Notes under the pieces: model-generated
Database searches by the model: none
Told to the model about the DNA's origin: nothing
The model's input: the letters and a program-made list of their open reading frames with translations, nothing else
Assembly (NCBI GenBank): GCA_032768795.1
Contig: CP136495.1
Location: forward strand, 1,862,501 to 1,926,500
Direction of reading: 5' to 3'
Origin: Tremella fuciformis
Taxonomy: Eukaryota > Basidiomycota > Tremellomycetes > Tremellales > Tremellaceae
DNA length: 64,000 nucleotides
Shown here: piece by piece, positions 42,986-54,718 of the stretch
Layout: each line of letters starts with the position of its first letter
Position numbering within the stretch: position 1 is the first letter of the stretch
Position numbers and translations under genes: made by a program

Positions 42986-45125
42986 TCAGGACAAGACCCA
43001 GCCCCCTTCTTGCGACAAGACGAAACCCCTGCCTTCCGCCCACCGCAGTGCATCCTCGACGGCCCACCGGCCCACGCGCTCCCACCGCCCGTCCTGGCCC
43101 CACGCCACCAACCGCCTGCACACTTTATCGATATCCCAAACTCCCCTTTTCTCGCCCTTGCGCCCAAACGTGCGGCGCTCTCGCACGTTCTGCTCCCTCA
43201 GGAAGACGAGCAAGAGCGGGCCAAGTAGTTCCGGGGGGAGTGTGAGGTAGCCCTCGTCGCCGGTGCCTGCGCCGGCGCCAGCGGGGTAAGTGGTGGCGGT
43301 GGCAGAAGCGACGAGGAAGCCCTCCTCTGACAAGTGTCGTATGACGTGCTGCACAAGCCTGCGCCTGCGCCGATCGCGCGTCTCGGGAGAGAGCTTGTAT
43401 GCCGCTGCGTCGATGGAGAGGTCGGCCTGGGACGCCGAGCCTTCTGCGATACGCTTGCGCCGTCGTTTTTCCGATCGGCGCGATTCGGCATTGACGACGA
43501 GGCCGCCGAGCTGGGCGAGGGTCGGAACGGCGAGGATCGAGTCGACCGAGAAGCTCTCCAATCGTCCGAGCCCCTCGGGCATACTTGGTGAACAGGTCGA
43601 TGTTGGTAGCTGCGAGTGTACACTAGCCGTGCCCAGCCGCTCGGCTTTGGAGCGGAACCGTTTCGGCGTCGGTGTACAATCCGCGTCATCCACGGCTATT
43701 GTCGCGGACGACGACGAGCGGGATACGTTGGCTCGAGTGCTGATGGTCAAGACTTCAGGCGGTTGGCGAGCGGAGCGTGAGGACCGAGATCGGCCCACGT
43801 CTCCGCCTGACTCGACATAGGCCAGGGACGCGCGATACTCGGGAAACGTTTCCGAGAGAGTGTCCCTCAGCTGGTCTGGCGTGAGCAGCTTCAGAGCAGC
43901 TAGGATCGACTGGGTCATATGATCGAGCATGTATTGCCGGAAAGTCGTGTCGGTGAGCTGTTTCGAGTGTAATTTTGCCGGGTCGCGCAGCTGCCATAAG
44001 CAAAGGTCTAATTCATGGTCGAAAGTACATACCGCTGCCATCGGCTCGTCATAGTCGGCCTCACCGCCAAACTCGCTCGAGGGCATCATACTGTCCGAGA
44101 AATCGACCCCCCGGCCCGGTTTCACAGGCGACGAAGCCAAACTGCGGGATGGCTGGGGCAACGGAGCAGGCGGGAGCTCGAAGGGTTGAGAGTATACTGT
44201 CTGATGCAGCCGTTGAACCTGAGCCAAATGACGGCTCTCCTCGTCCGGGTCGACGACAGCTTTTGCGTCAGACCACAGCTGGGATGCATGTTGCACATGG
44301 TAAACTCACCGATGCTCCCGCCCGCCGCGTCGGCCACCACCACCTGCCGGACCCAGTAGTCACCCATATAGTGCCGCCTGCGCCACTCTTCAATCTTGCC
44401 CACGATCCTGACGACGTCCCCGACGCGCACGTCTGGCCTCTCGTACGTCGTGTGGCGGGCTCGCTTGGCTGCTTGCGCGGCTGCCTCGGCCAGGGCGGCC
44501 TGTCTCCGTTGCGCTTTGCGCACTTTGGCTGAAGCGAATGTTCTCGTGCTCGACGTATCGTCCTGCTTTGATGGAGAGGTTGCATCGGGGCGACTGGTGG
44601 GCCGGACGACGGTGACAAGAGTCAGCTTGACGAGGACTGGCATGACGTGCTGCCCATCGCCGTCGTCAAGGTACACCGTCATGGACGAATCCTTGTGGTC
44701 CACACCGGCAACCCAGCCGACCAGCTCGACAGACCGACAGGGAAAGTGGTCGAGCAGGAAGAGGTCTGCAGTCAGCGAGCCACCTCTTCTACACTGACCA
44801 GCAAGCGATGAAGTGTAAGAGTTGTGTTGGACTCACCCCGGCTGCCATAGCCCGTGCTCGCCTCTTCCGCAGGCGTGATAGCCCTCATACGGTACACATC
44901 CGATATCGTGCACTTCGCCACGGCCTGTGGTCGGTGCACCCACGTCTGCAGCACTGCGAGCGGCGGCAAGGGAGGGATGTAAGACTCTGCATCGGTCGTC
45001 TTGCGCTCGTGCGGGGTCCGAGACGAAGAAGCGACCGGTGTTGGAGTAGAAGGGACAAGGTGGATGAACCCCCGGGGAGGTGTCTCTTCCAAGAGCGTTA
45101 CGGTGCCAGACTCCCGCATTTTCAC
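42986..45125 (-). CDS. STN1: STN1-like telomere-capping OB-fold protein, 658 aa
   Basis: Reverse strand, exons 44837..45125, 44310..44765, 44033..44259, 42986..43990. Near residue 110: FLLDHFPCRSVELVGWVAGV then SSMTVYLDDGDG, the first strands of the STN1 OB fold. The fold resumes after a Lys/Ala-rich insert at VRVGDVVRIVGKIEEWRRRH then YWVRQVVVAD. The helix segment LRDPAKLHSKQLTDTTFRQY follows. The C-terminal half has Ser-rich linkers and a winged-helix-like region (VQHVIRHLSEEGFLV). Family knowledge: Stn1 with Ten1 protects chromosome ends and recruits Pol alpha-primase. The 42-nt intron at 43991-44032 is in frame, so retention would add 14 residues; it is inferred from gtatgt and cttatggcag. 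Identity rests on OB-fold pattern, not on overall length. Confidence 0.8.
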
Positions 45126-45339
45126 TACGCTCTGCCGCCCGGTGCTGTGCTACGAGTCCCCCATGTTGTCGTCGTTGTTGTCGTTCATGTTGAAAGGTGA
45201 ATCGAAACGAAGGTGATGCGACTGGGCGGACCTGTTTTGACTTGACTTCCGTCGGAAACTTCCAAAGTGATGGGATCATAGGCCTTCTATACTGCATGGC
45301 ATTGCCTTTCGACATCTGTTCACTATCAGACCGTCCAGG

Positions 45340-46559
45340 ATGGCCCTGCGCATGTTCACAGCTCCGCTCAGGAGCGCCCAGAGTACATCAGTCGCAGGCC
45401 CATCACGACTCATCAGCTCGGCACCGGCATTCCCGCGGTACAGCACCCGCCCATACCTCCAACCCCGATGCCCGCCCAACGCCTTCCGCATACGCTTGTC
45501 TGCGCAAAGCCCTGGCTCCCGACGCCTCGCATCGACCTACTCGCCGCCCCCGACACTCCGAAATCAGCTGCGCAAACCCATGACGATCCTGCTGATCTTC
45601 GTACCGATCGTTACCGGCATCCTGGGATTCTGGCAGATCAAACGGCTCCGGTGGAAAGTGGCGCTGATCGACGAGGTCGAGCGCAACTTGAAGAAGGAGC
45701 CAATGATTCTCCCGAGCAAAATCAAGTGAGCCCCCCCGCCCCTTTGCTTTTCTCCTTCTTGGCTTACACCCCTAGCATGGAGGCGCTGCCGGACTTTGCG
45801 TTCCGTCGCGTGCTGGTCAAAGGCACATTCACCGGCCCGCCCATCCTCCTCGGGCCGCAGGTGCTCAGCGGCGTCCCGGGCGGCGGGTCGGGGTGGAACC
45901 TCATCCTCCCCCTGCAGCGCTCTGCCCCGGCCCCGTCAGCGAGCAGCAGCTCGTCTTCCTTCTTCTCCTCCTTCGGATCTGCCCCGGCGCCGGGGCCGGC
46001 GGCGCCGATTCAGACGACTATCCTTGTCAATCGGGGCTTTGTCACCGCGGAGCTGGCGCAGGCTATACGCGCCGGGATGGCCGCAGCGCCTGGGATTGGC
46101 GAAGAGGCGATTGTGGAGGGTATGATCGCCAAGACGGATTTGGGGCAGGGGTGGGCGCCGGATAATAAGAAGGAGAGCAACGAGTGGTATTGGAAGGATG
46201 TGGCCGCTATGGCCGAGTATGCCGGCGGGGACGAGGCGGGCGTGCAGCCCGTCCTTGTTGATGCCATCGACCGTGAGTCTCCCCTGAACATGCTGCTCGA
46301 TCTGGGAAAGCTTATGGGCAGATGGGGAGACGCCCCCCACGCTGCTCATGCAGCAGGGCACGCCTGTTGGTCGACCGGCGATGGTCGAACTGCGCAATCA
46401 GCACGCCTCGTATGCCGTAACATGGTCAGCTACCTCTGCTATTCCAGAGACAGTCAGCTGATGAACAGGTTCTCACTGAGTGCAGCGACGACCGTCATGC
46501 TGGCTCTTATGCTCCGGCGGGGCAAGAAGACTCCGTATCGCTCCAGGCGGGATCTGTAA
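45340..46559 (+). CDS. SHY1: SHY1 / SURF1 cytochrome c oxidase assembly factor, 358 aa
   Basis: Exons 45340..45725, 45776..46272, 46322..46424, 46469..46559. Mitochondrial presequence rich in Arg/Ser, then TM1 MTILLIFVPIVTGILGFWQI followed by KRLRWK, the SURF1 signature (GxWQxxRxxWK). Then PDFAFRRVLVKGTFTGPPIL, a Ser/Ala/Pro insert, TTILVNRGFV, GTPVGRPAMVELRNQHASYA, and TM2 FSLSAATTVMLALML at the C-terminus. Family knowledge: Shy1 is an inner-membrane protein needed for Cox1 maturation. Divergent from STN1 with 214 bases between starts. Confidence 0.93.
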
Positions 46560-46708
46560 ATGTCCAGGCAATACCTCACCAGCCACAACTCGCACTCCCC
46601 TCACACAATGTAGCCATATCATGAGACGCCCTACTGATGCATCACCACTTCACTTTGATCTATCAACGCCACACCACACTTCGGTCTACAAGTCTTCTAA
46701 ATCGTGGC

Positions 46709-48334
46709 TCAGCTCATATCCACCTTGAGGGCAAAGTTCCACGTCCCCGCGCCGTTCTTGGCCAGACCAATCATCGCCAGCGCCATCGCCTCCAAAGACC
46801 GCGCCATGCTCAGTCCGCCCACATCCATCGGGCGCAGCCCCATACTCTTCAACCAATCCCCGATGCGAGCCTTGACGCCCTCATCGTCCGCAGCGAAGAA
46901 CGCGTCCATCTCCCCGCCTTGACCGAGCACATGCCCAAATATCGTGTTGAACGCTTTGACAACATGCGCTGAAGCAGGGAGGACCTTGGCGAGCTCCTGG
47001 GCGGCCGAGCTGTCCGCCGGAGTGAGCAGCCCGGACATGTCGGGCGAAAAGGGGTTCGTTATGTCCACCACAATCTTGTTGCTAAGCGCATCGCCAAAAT
47101 CGGTGAGGACGCCCGCTGCGCTCGAGTAGGGCACGGCCAGAACGATGATCTCGCCCGCTGGGGCCGTGCCGTATGTCCCCGTAGTGGCGCCGTGTCCGAT
47201 TTTGTCGACGAGCGCCTGGGTCTTGGACGTGTCGCGCGAGATGATCTGTACCGTGTGCCCCGCGGCGGCTGCGCGGGTGGCGATGGCACTGGCCATACCG
47301 CCTGTACCGATAATTGTGACGATAATCGGCTGTCCCTTATCCGCGCCAGTGGCCTGCTCAGCGCTGTCGGTGGTGGCGGGGAAGTAATGCCCACTCTCCA
47401 GGTCGGCCAGCAAGTCCAGCTGCTCCGGCTCCCATCCCAGCTCCGCCCGAGTGATCTCGTTACTGGCGGCAAGGTCGAGCGTGACGAGGTTGGCCAAGAA
47501 GCCAAAGTAGCCAGGAAGCATCAAAGCATCCTCTGGTATAGGCACAGCCGGCACGCCCAACTTGGCCCCTACCGCCTCTGCGATCTGCTTGAAGGATACG
47601 CCGGGGCCTTCGACGCCGTGCCACACCTTGCCAGTCGGTCCGTTCTCGAGGGCGAGGCGGAAGAGCACCGCGAGGTCTTGGGCATGTACGGCCGTCCACA
47701 CGTTCTTGCCCTCGCCGGGGTACCCCACTATACCCTTATCCTTGCCGAGGCCAATGAGGAGCGGTAAGAAGCCCGCCTTATCGGTGGGGCTATGCGCGAT
47801 GGGCGGGATGCGCACGACGGAGGAACGGACGCCCTGCGCGGCCAGGGCGAGGACGGCCTCTTCCACGGCGTTGCGCACGCGCAGAGAACCCCTGGGCGCC
47901 TCGGACGATGCGAGGGCAGGGTCGGACTCTGTGGCAGGGCGACCGAGGGCGTTGGCGCCAAGGCCGGTGCCGAGGTTCGAAGGAGCCCCGATGCTGCCTG
48001 CCACGACGAGCGGCTTGCCGCTCTCGGCGAGCGCGTCGCCCATGACACGGATGACATCGACTTCGGCAGTTGCGACGGCGTCGATACCGCCCACAGGGAG
48101 CAGGTCTTGTCTGTGCGCCAAGTGAATGATGCCGTCTATGTCCGACGACAGCGCGGCTTTGAGCGAGGCGAGGTCGGCGATGTCTCCTCGGAGGACGGTG
48201 GCGCCGAGTGCGGTGAGGGCGGTGGCGGATGTTTTCGAGCGCGCGAGGCCAAGGACGGTATGACCAGAGCGGATCAGCTCGGGGATGAGGTAGGTGCCGA
48301 TATGGCCCGTACCGCCTGTGACGAGCACGCGCAT
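46709..48334 (-). CDS. Fusion: atypical SDR + F420-type NADP reductase-like, 541 aa
   Basis: One uninterrupted reverse-strand exon. Residues 1 to about 330 form an extended SDR/epimerase-like Rossmann domain: MRVLVTGGTGHIGTYL, DIDGIIHLAH, and VWTAVHAQDLAVLF. The usual YxxxK catalytic pair is replaced (LRVRNAVEE), so normal SDR chemistry is doubtful. Residues about 335-541 form a second Rossmann domain of the F420_oxidored/NADP oxidoreductase type: IIVTIIGTGGMASAIATRAA, GEIIVLAVPYSS, KIVVDITNPFSPD, AHVVKAFNTIFG. Fungi lack F420, so a different hydride carrier is likely. Lack of introns and the bacterial-looking second domain suggest acquisition by transfer, or at least an unusual history. Start MRVLV chosen because upstream residues are low-complexity. 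Confidence 0.8.
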   Translation of the reverse strand: MRVLVTGGTGHIGTYLIPELIRSGHTVLGLARSKTSATALTALGATVLRGDIADLASLKAALSSDIDGIIHLAHRQDLLPVGGIDAVATAEVDVIRVMGDALAESGKPLVVAGSIGAPSNLGTGLGANALGRPATESDPALASSEAPRGSLRVRNAVEEAVLALAAQGVRSSVVRIPPIAHSPTDKAGFLPLLIGLGKDKGIVGYPGEGKNVWTAVHAQDLAVLFRLALENGPTGKVWHGVEGPGVSFKQIAEAVGAKLGVPAVPIPEDALMLPGYFGFLANLVTLDLAASNEITRAELGWEPEQLDLLADLESGHYFPATTDSAEQATGADKGQPIIVTIIGTGGMASAIATRAAAAGHTVQIISRDTSKTQALVDKIGHGATTGTYGTAPAGEIIVLAVPYSSAAGVLTDFGDALSNKIVVDITNPFSPDMSGLLTPADSSAAQELAKVLPASAHVVKAFNTIFGHVLGQGGEMDAFFAADDEGVKARIGDWLKSMGLRPMDVGGLSMARSLEAMALAMIGLAKNGAGTWNFALKVDMS

Positions 48335-48892
48335 GTTGAGTGTGTCAGGTAAGTAGAGGCTAGTTGTGAGTTGGGGTGAGTGCTGGGTCAGTGGTGTCAG
48401 TGAGAGTTGGGGCTTATGACCCCGGTGAATCCCCGTTTCAGCAGCGAGTACAAGTGATGAAGAAGCAGTAAGCAGCTGGCCGTCGGTGTGATGTGAGATA
48501 CAGCAGCTGCGATGAGAAGGATGCTTTCTCATCAGCCGACTAGGAGGTGGGGGAGGGTGGGGTAGGGTGGGGGAGTTTCCGTCGGAAGTGGGGGAGGTAC
48601 GCGTTTGTACCTGTCTCGTCCATTGAAACACGATCTCTTTTCACTGTTTTCCCTCTTCACAACTCGCATTCACTCCTTTTGCGGCATCCTCTGTCTCTGT
48701 CACTCTCACACTCACTCGCTCACTCACCTACACGAGACCACACGCACAAGGCAGTCATCTCTCAGTTGAGCCAACGACGAAAACACGCTCTTTCACTCTT
48801 GATTTTCAGCCCGGCACCGCCTATCCAGCCGCTCGGACCTTTCCTTTCTTCCCAGCTTGCACGAGACCTCTCAGTAAGACCCATTAGCGAAT
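48335..48892. promoter_or_regulatory. Divergent promoter, SDR fusion / wall protein
   Basis: 558 bases. The wall-protein side is a long C/T/A-rich leader (ctctgtctctgtcactctcacactcac, about 48690-48720), typical for a strongly expressed fungal gene. No other feature seen. Confidence 0.4.
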
Positions 48893-49786
48893 ATGTTCAC
48901 CACACGCCTCGCCGCGCTCGTCCTCGCGGCCGCCGCCCTGCCGTCCTGGGCCATCGTCACGCCCACTTCGCCCGACTCGACCACCGTCGTCAAGGTCGGC
49001 GACCAGATCACGGCCATGTGGGACGTGGACCCAACGGGGACGTGGACGGACATGGAGATCCAGCTGATGACGGGGCCCAACTCGCCTGTGAGCCACCCCG
49101 CTCCTCCCTCTTCAAACCCATATCCCTCTACAAATTGTTCGCCCCGTTGCCTTGGAAAGCGGAAGGGGAGGTACCCCTTTGGGAAATGCTGACGCTCGTG
49201 CAGATGGTCACCCTGTCCACCGTCGGATCCGGTATCGACGGCACCACCACCACCTCGTACTCGTTCGAAGCGCCCGACGTCTCGCCCTACTCCAAGATCT
49301 ACTTTTTGCAATTCACAAACGGGGGTGACACGACCAACGTCACCTGGGTCACGCGCTTCACCGTGCGTCCCCTCAATGCTGTGCTGTGCAGGTCGAAAAT
49401 TTCTCTCGCTGACTGATCAGATCGCCGGCCCTAATGGCGAGACCACCGACCCGACCAATTCGACGACCGACTCGACGGGCGCCACGGTCGAATGGGGCAC
49501 GGGCGAGCTGGTCGACGACTCCAACTCGACTTCGACGGCATCCGTCACCGCCTCGGACAGCGCGGCAGCCTCGGCCTCAGCGTCAACGTCGCACTCGGGC
49601 TTGACGGCCTACAACACCGATCTGCCCACCACCAGCGCGACGCTGAGCAGTGCGAGCGCCTCGATGGCCGCTGCGTCCGCTTCGGCCTCGAGCAAGAGCG
49701 GCGCCGGCAAGGCGGTCGTGGGTGTCAGTGTCGGCGGCGGACTGGCGGTCGGGCTTCTCGGTGCCATGCTGGCTTGCTTGATGTGA
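48893..49786 (+). CDS. GPI-anchored Kre9/Knh1-like cell-surface protein, 239 aa
   Basis: Exons 48893..49087, 49204..49362, 49421..49786. Signal peptide MFTTRLAALVLAAAALPSWA. The N-terminal domain resembles the Ser/Thr-rich GPI-anchored (Kre9/Knh1 N-terminal-like) fold: VKVGDQITAMWDVD, MEIQLMTGPN, SKIYFLQFTNGGDTTNVTWV. A Ser/Thr/Ala-rich stalk follows, and a C-terminal GPI signal: small residues KSGAGKAVVGVSV, then a hydrophobic tail ending LLGAMLACLM. Expected at the plasma membrane or wall. Exact function not known; related proteins are linked to beta-1,6-glucan, but that is family inference only. Confidence 0.82.
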
Positions 49787-50055
49787 GCCATGCGACGTAC
49801 CGTATCGGCGCAGAACATTCTCCACATTGTCTAACGCAATGAGCATCTGGTCACAGACGAAGGACAGACGGACAATACAGTGTCTAATCATCATGAAACG
49901 GCATCACTTCATACCACATACCATACCACGCACGCCCCGGCGGCGACAACGGTGACGATCCTCACGCGCGCCGACGAGCAATGTCATCTCATGCATACCG
50001 TGTCATATACACATGCACATCCATGCTGTCTATCCATCCATCCATATGCAGCAGG

Positions 50056-51131
50056 CTACTTGCCCAGGCGTTTCCGCTGAGCGCGCGTGGCCTGCCGTCA
50101 GCTCTCGCCTTGACCCGTCAGTCACTGTAAACACGCACCTTTCTCCGCTTGCGGTACTTGTGCTTGGAGATCTTCTTCTTCCGCTTCCGCTTGACGCTGT
50201 CCATGCGCACCCCGTCGTCGTCCTCGCTGGTTTCAGCCACGTCCAGCCTGCCCAAGAGGGCCTGAAGGCCGTCCACCGCGCCCTGCACGTCGGCCTGCGC
50301 CTGCCCCGCGACAGGCTGCAAGAACGCCGAGACGGGCTGTGCTCCCAAGTCTGGGGCCTGGCCGGCCGAAGGTGTATCGCCCAGTCGAGCAAGCACGTCG
50401 CTCCACTCCTTCTCGCCGCCCAGGCGGCTCCGCACCCCCGCCTCACCCATCGCGCGAGCGAGCACAGCCTCTCCATCCTCGTCCGTGAACCTGGCCCCGC
50501 GCCACGCCTGGCGCTCGGGGCCATAGAGCGACGTCCACAGTGCGGGGTGCGCGAACGCGCTCGTCACTCTCAGGTGGTCCCGCATCGCCGACGACGCGCA
50601 CTCGTCCCACATCGTGCCGCGCGCCCAGGCGCCCGCGGGCGTCGGAGCGGGTCGGTGGAACAACGATACCTCGGAGGAGACGCTGGGGTGTGTGGCGTAG
50701 AGCGGGATGGGCATGTGGGGCGGGGTGAGCGCGATGAGCTTTTGCAGCCGGTCCGCCAGTGGCGGCGGGAGGTGCGCTGGGGATGCATGTGTCATGGCGG
50801 GGGATGTGGTGGCAGCGGGTTGGTGGAGTTGCTGGCGCAGGGCGAGGAGGGGGCGTCGGCGGGCTCGAGGGGTGGCGGGGGAGGTGCCTTTGGCGTTGAC
50901 ACTGACGCTGGCACTGGCGCTGGACGACGGAGCAGAAGACGACGTGATGAGACCTGCCGAGGGATCGAGCCTCACAACGCGCCCTTTGGTCGGTTTAGAC
51001 CTGCCGCGCTGACGGGGGGTCACATGGGCGGCAGGACCGGTGGAGGACGTCGACGAGCCCGAGGCGGTGGAGGAGGCGGGGCGGAGGGTGCGCGCCGGTG
51101 GGGCGAGGGACGAGTAGAGTCTGCGTAGCAT
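50056..51131 (-). CDS. COX24: Mitoribosomal small-subunit protein mS38 (COX24/AURKAIP1 type), 342 aa
   Basis: Reverse strand, exons 50139..51131 and 50056..50091. The diagnostic part is the C-terminus: SVKRKRKKKISKHKYRKRRK, spliced to ATRAQRKRLGK, the conserved mS38 motif. Without the 47-nt intron the frame would end RVRVYSD and lose that tail. The N-terminus (MLRRLYSSLAPPARTLRP) is a good presequence. The long middle is variable, with Pro/Ser/Ala stretches. Family knowledge: mS38 is a small basic mitoribosome component, and yeast Cox24 affects COX1 mRNA processing or translation. Confidence 0.85.
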
Positions 51132-52056
51132 CCTCTACCCTCTCTCTCCTCTGCTGTCGACTGGTGTAACACGACTGAGACAGGCTTGGGATGGATGGTT
51201 GACTAGGTAGATCGTGCAGGAAAGTGCGCGATAGGGCGTAGCTCGTTATTTCAATTCTTTTTTAGCTCTGAATTTCTAATCAGGTATTCAAGTTATTGGT
51301 TCTCAGGCAATTTGGAAAACCTAATGCAATTCCTTGTTCTTTGGTTCCGTTAGACATGGGGGGGTGGGACACCCCCCCAAGACCCCCCCTTGCGCCTAGC
51401 GGCGCAGCCATCGCAGCCCTTACGGGTCAAGCATCCGGCAAAGCCGGATGTACTGTAGAACATTGATTAGTTGCAAGCTAAAGCACTTCATCAAGAGATG
51501 CGCAAGTGCTTGTTGGGCATGCTAGGCTGATCAGATGATCATAGGCATGCCAAGCTGGTCACAGGGGCTATGTCACAGCTGCCACCTGGCAAGCCTATTG
51601 CAGTCTTGTCAGACTTGCGCTATTGTAACCATTTTGGTGCAATGATAGGGCAGGGTATGGCAGTAGCTATGTAGGCGATTGGTTCTGCTACAGAGATCAT
51701 TCCATGCATCAGCCTCATGCATAGATCTTTATTCTCTGATGAAAGGCAATTTGGCAAGGACACAATGCATATTAGGATTGTGCTGATGAAATCAGAATGG
51801 CCGGAATTTTCTTATTTAATTCCCCCATTTACCGTTTTCGTTCCAGGGACACCCGCAGAAATTCGCCCCGTAAGAGCTACGCTGATGATTGGGAAGGAAG
51901 GGAGATAGCAGTGAGGAGTGGGAGTGACGAGTGACGAGTTTCATAGTGGCGGGATCAAATACACGTGGTCATCTCCCACCCAACGAAGTTTAGTCCCGCC
52001 AGCCAAAAGTTGGTCTCTGATCACTGATCAAGAGCTTGATCGAACAGTAGAGGAGC
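51132..52056. other. 0.9 kb AT-richer intergenic with three perfect hairpins
   Basis: Between divergent mS38 and TRM8 starts. Composition is visibly more AT-rich than elsewhere (about 51240-51360 and 51700-51850). A 93-bp cluster of three perfect hairpins lies at 51358-51450. No gene supported: the 63- and 73-codon frames look random. Confidence 0.5.
51358..51450. repeat. Cluster of three perfect hairpins
   Basis: Hairpin 1: GGGGGGGTG / CACCCCCCC, 9 bp, 3-nt loop (51358-51378). Hairpin 2: TGCGCC / GGCGCA, 6 bp, loop TAGC (51391-51406). Hairpin 3: CATCCGGC / GCCGGATG, 8 bp, loop AAA (51432-51450). All are GC-rich stems in an AT-richer setting. Confidence 0.8.
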
Positions 52057-53168
<1,112 letters not shown>

Positions 53169-53206
53169 GTGGCATGTATGCGTTGAGCAGCCATCGCCGC
53201 TTGTTT

Positions 53207-54187
53207 TCACTCCACTTCGCCTTGAGGTTGAGGCGGGGTCGAGAAGAGCCGCTCGAAGATCGGAGGATAGGTCGCGCCGAGGATGGGATCGTCAGATGGC
53301 ACGGCGCCCATCTTGCAGAGCGCCAGTCGATCAATGACAATCCCGTCCGCCCAGACGTATCTCCCAGGAAGCACCTCTTCTGACCTTGCCTGGATCTGAT
53401 TTGCCTTCTGCACATCCCCTCCGTCCTTGTTGTACACCTCGACCAGCTGCCGCGCATCGATCCTCGGCACACCCACGCGGCCACTCCCATACCGCTGCCC
53501 CCCTTTCGGGGTGACATACCGCATATTCGCAATCGTAGCATGAAGCGTCAAGCCCCTCTCCTCGCGATTCCCAAGACCTTGCGCCAAGAACGCATCTCTG
53601 ACTCGCCCGGCGGCGCGTAAGAGGACACGTTGGGAATCCACCGGAGGGGCATAGAGCACCCGCGCATCCCTCGGGCTCGGAAACGCTCCCAAGCCTTCAA
53701 GAGCGATGCTGAGAGGCTGCGAGAGACCAAGAGAGTCGAGGTCGAGAGCGGCCAGTATCCGGCCGGCCTGGACGAGGTCGGCAGTAGTGGGCAGAGTGAG
53801 CGTGAAGAGGGTGAGGTGGAATGTGCCCGCTGGTCGATGGGCCGCCGAAGGGATGATACGAAGTTTCGACGAGTCTTTACGCGACGAAGTGGTGGTCAGG
53901 TCTCGGAAGTGCTCGAGAGAGCTGGCGAGCTGTGGGAGACTGCGTGGTGTGACTAGGGGAAAACACAGAAAGTGGGTCGGACGAGCGGGTCTCCCTCCGT
54001 CCCCAGGGGCAGTCATCGGTCGCCATAACTTCGACGAGCGGACAGTGGCTTCGCTTGACGAGTGGACATGACGACTTGTCGCTCCATCCTCTAGTCGATG
54101 GACGGGCTCGTTGAGAGCAAAGGCCATGTTGCGACGAGTTGTGGATCGGGTGAAACGAGCTAGTGAATCGACGCGTCGGACTGGCAT
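53207..54187 (-). CDS. 2H phosphoesterase, AKAP7/ASCC1-like, 326 aa
   Basis: Single reverse-strand exon. Core begins at PTHFLCFPLVTPRSLPQLAS (about residue 70). It has the two H-x-T motifs of 2H enzymes: FHLTLFTLTL (about 123) and LHATIANMRYV (about 226), about 100 residues apart, as expected. The N-terminal 65 residues are Arg-rich and may be a mitochondrial presequence, or the true start may be the internal Met before AFALNEP. Known relatives act on 2',3'-cyclic or 2'-5' linked nucleotides or work with ASCC1; the substrate here is unknown. Confidence 0.8.
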   Translation of the reverse strand: MPVRRVDSLARFTRSTTRRNMAFALNEPVHRLEDGATSRHVHSSSEATVRSSKLWRPMTAPGDGGRPARPTHFLCFPLVTPRSLPQLASSLEHFRDLTTTSSRKDSSKLRIIPSAAHRPAGTFHLTLFTLTLPTTADLVQAGRILAALDLDSLGLSQPLSIALEGLGAFPSPRDARVLYAPPVDSQRVLLRAAGRVRDAFLAQGLGNREERGLTLHATIANMRYVTPKGGQRYGSGRVGVPRIDARQLVEVYNKDGGDVQKANQIQARSEEVLPGRYVWADGIVIDRLALCKMGAVPSDDPILGATYPPIFERLFSTPPQPQGEVE

Positions 54188-54718
54188 GAAGGCGAGGCTG
54201 ATCCCTTGACACTGAGCACCCGTAGGTGTACTCCTTTTTCACTGCATGTCGTGCTTGATGCGTGCGCTGGTTATGCCCCGATCAAGACTAGACAGTGCAT
54301 ACATAGGACTAGTCGTAGTGGTGGATGGTAGATGATCGTTCAGGCACCGGCATGACGCCAAGACGGCACAGATCTTTCTTTGCCACCCACGTTTTCCAAC
54401 TTTCAATCAACGACAAACGACGACCATCGTACTCGAAGAGTAGCAATGCATCGACGCTCTCGCATCTCAAACACGTCGCATCCACAGTGCTCGTTTCGAT
54501 CAACGGACCGACTTGCCGCGCTCGCATCTCGTCGTTGAAAGGAGAAGACCAGCTCCGACAAAGCAACTGCCATTTTATTCTCTCACCCCGCCGACCACAC
54601 GACACGACATGGCTTCTCGCACCTCTCGCATTGTCGCCTCGTAATACTCAACCTCACCCCACCTCCTACAGCCCCTCAGCCCCATCACCTATCACCACCA
54701 CACCGACGAGGGGGCGTC
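54188..54718. promoter_or_regulatory. Divergent promoter, 2H enzyme / transporter
   Basis: 531 bases between the starts. No distinct element recognised. Confidence 0.4.

Noticed and set aside
50013..51128. 371-codon forward frame opposite mS38
   Set aside because: Antisense of the mS38 coding region, Gly/Arg-rich and without any motif; the reverse strand carries the conserved KHKYRKRRK tail.
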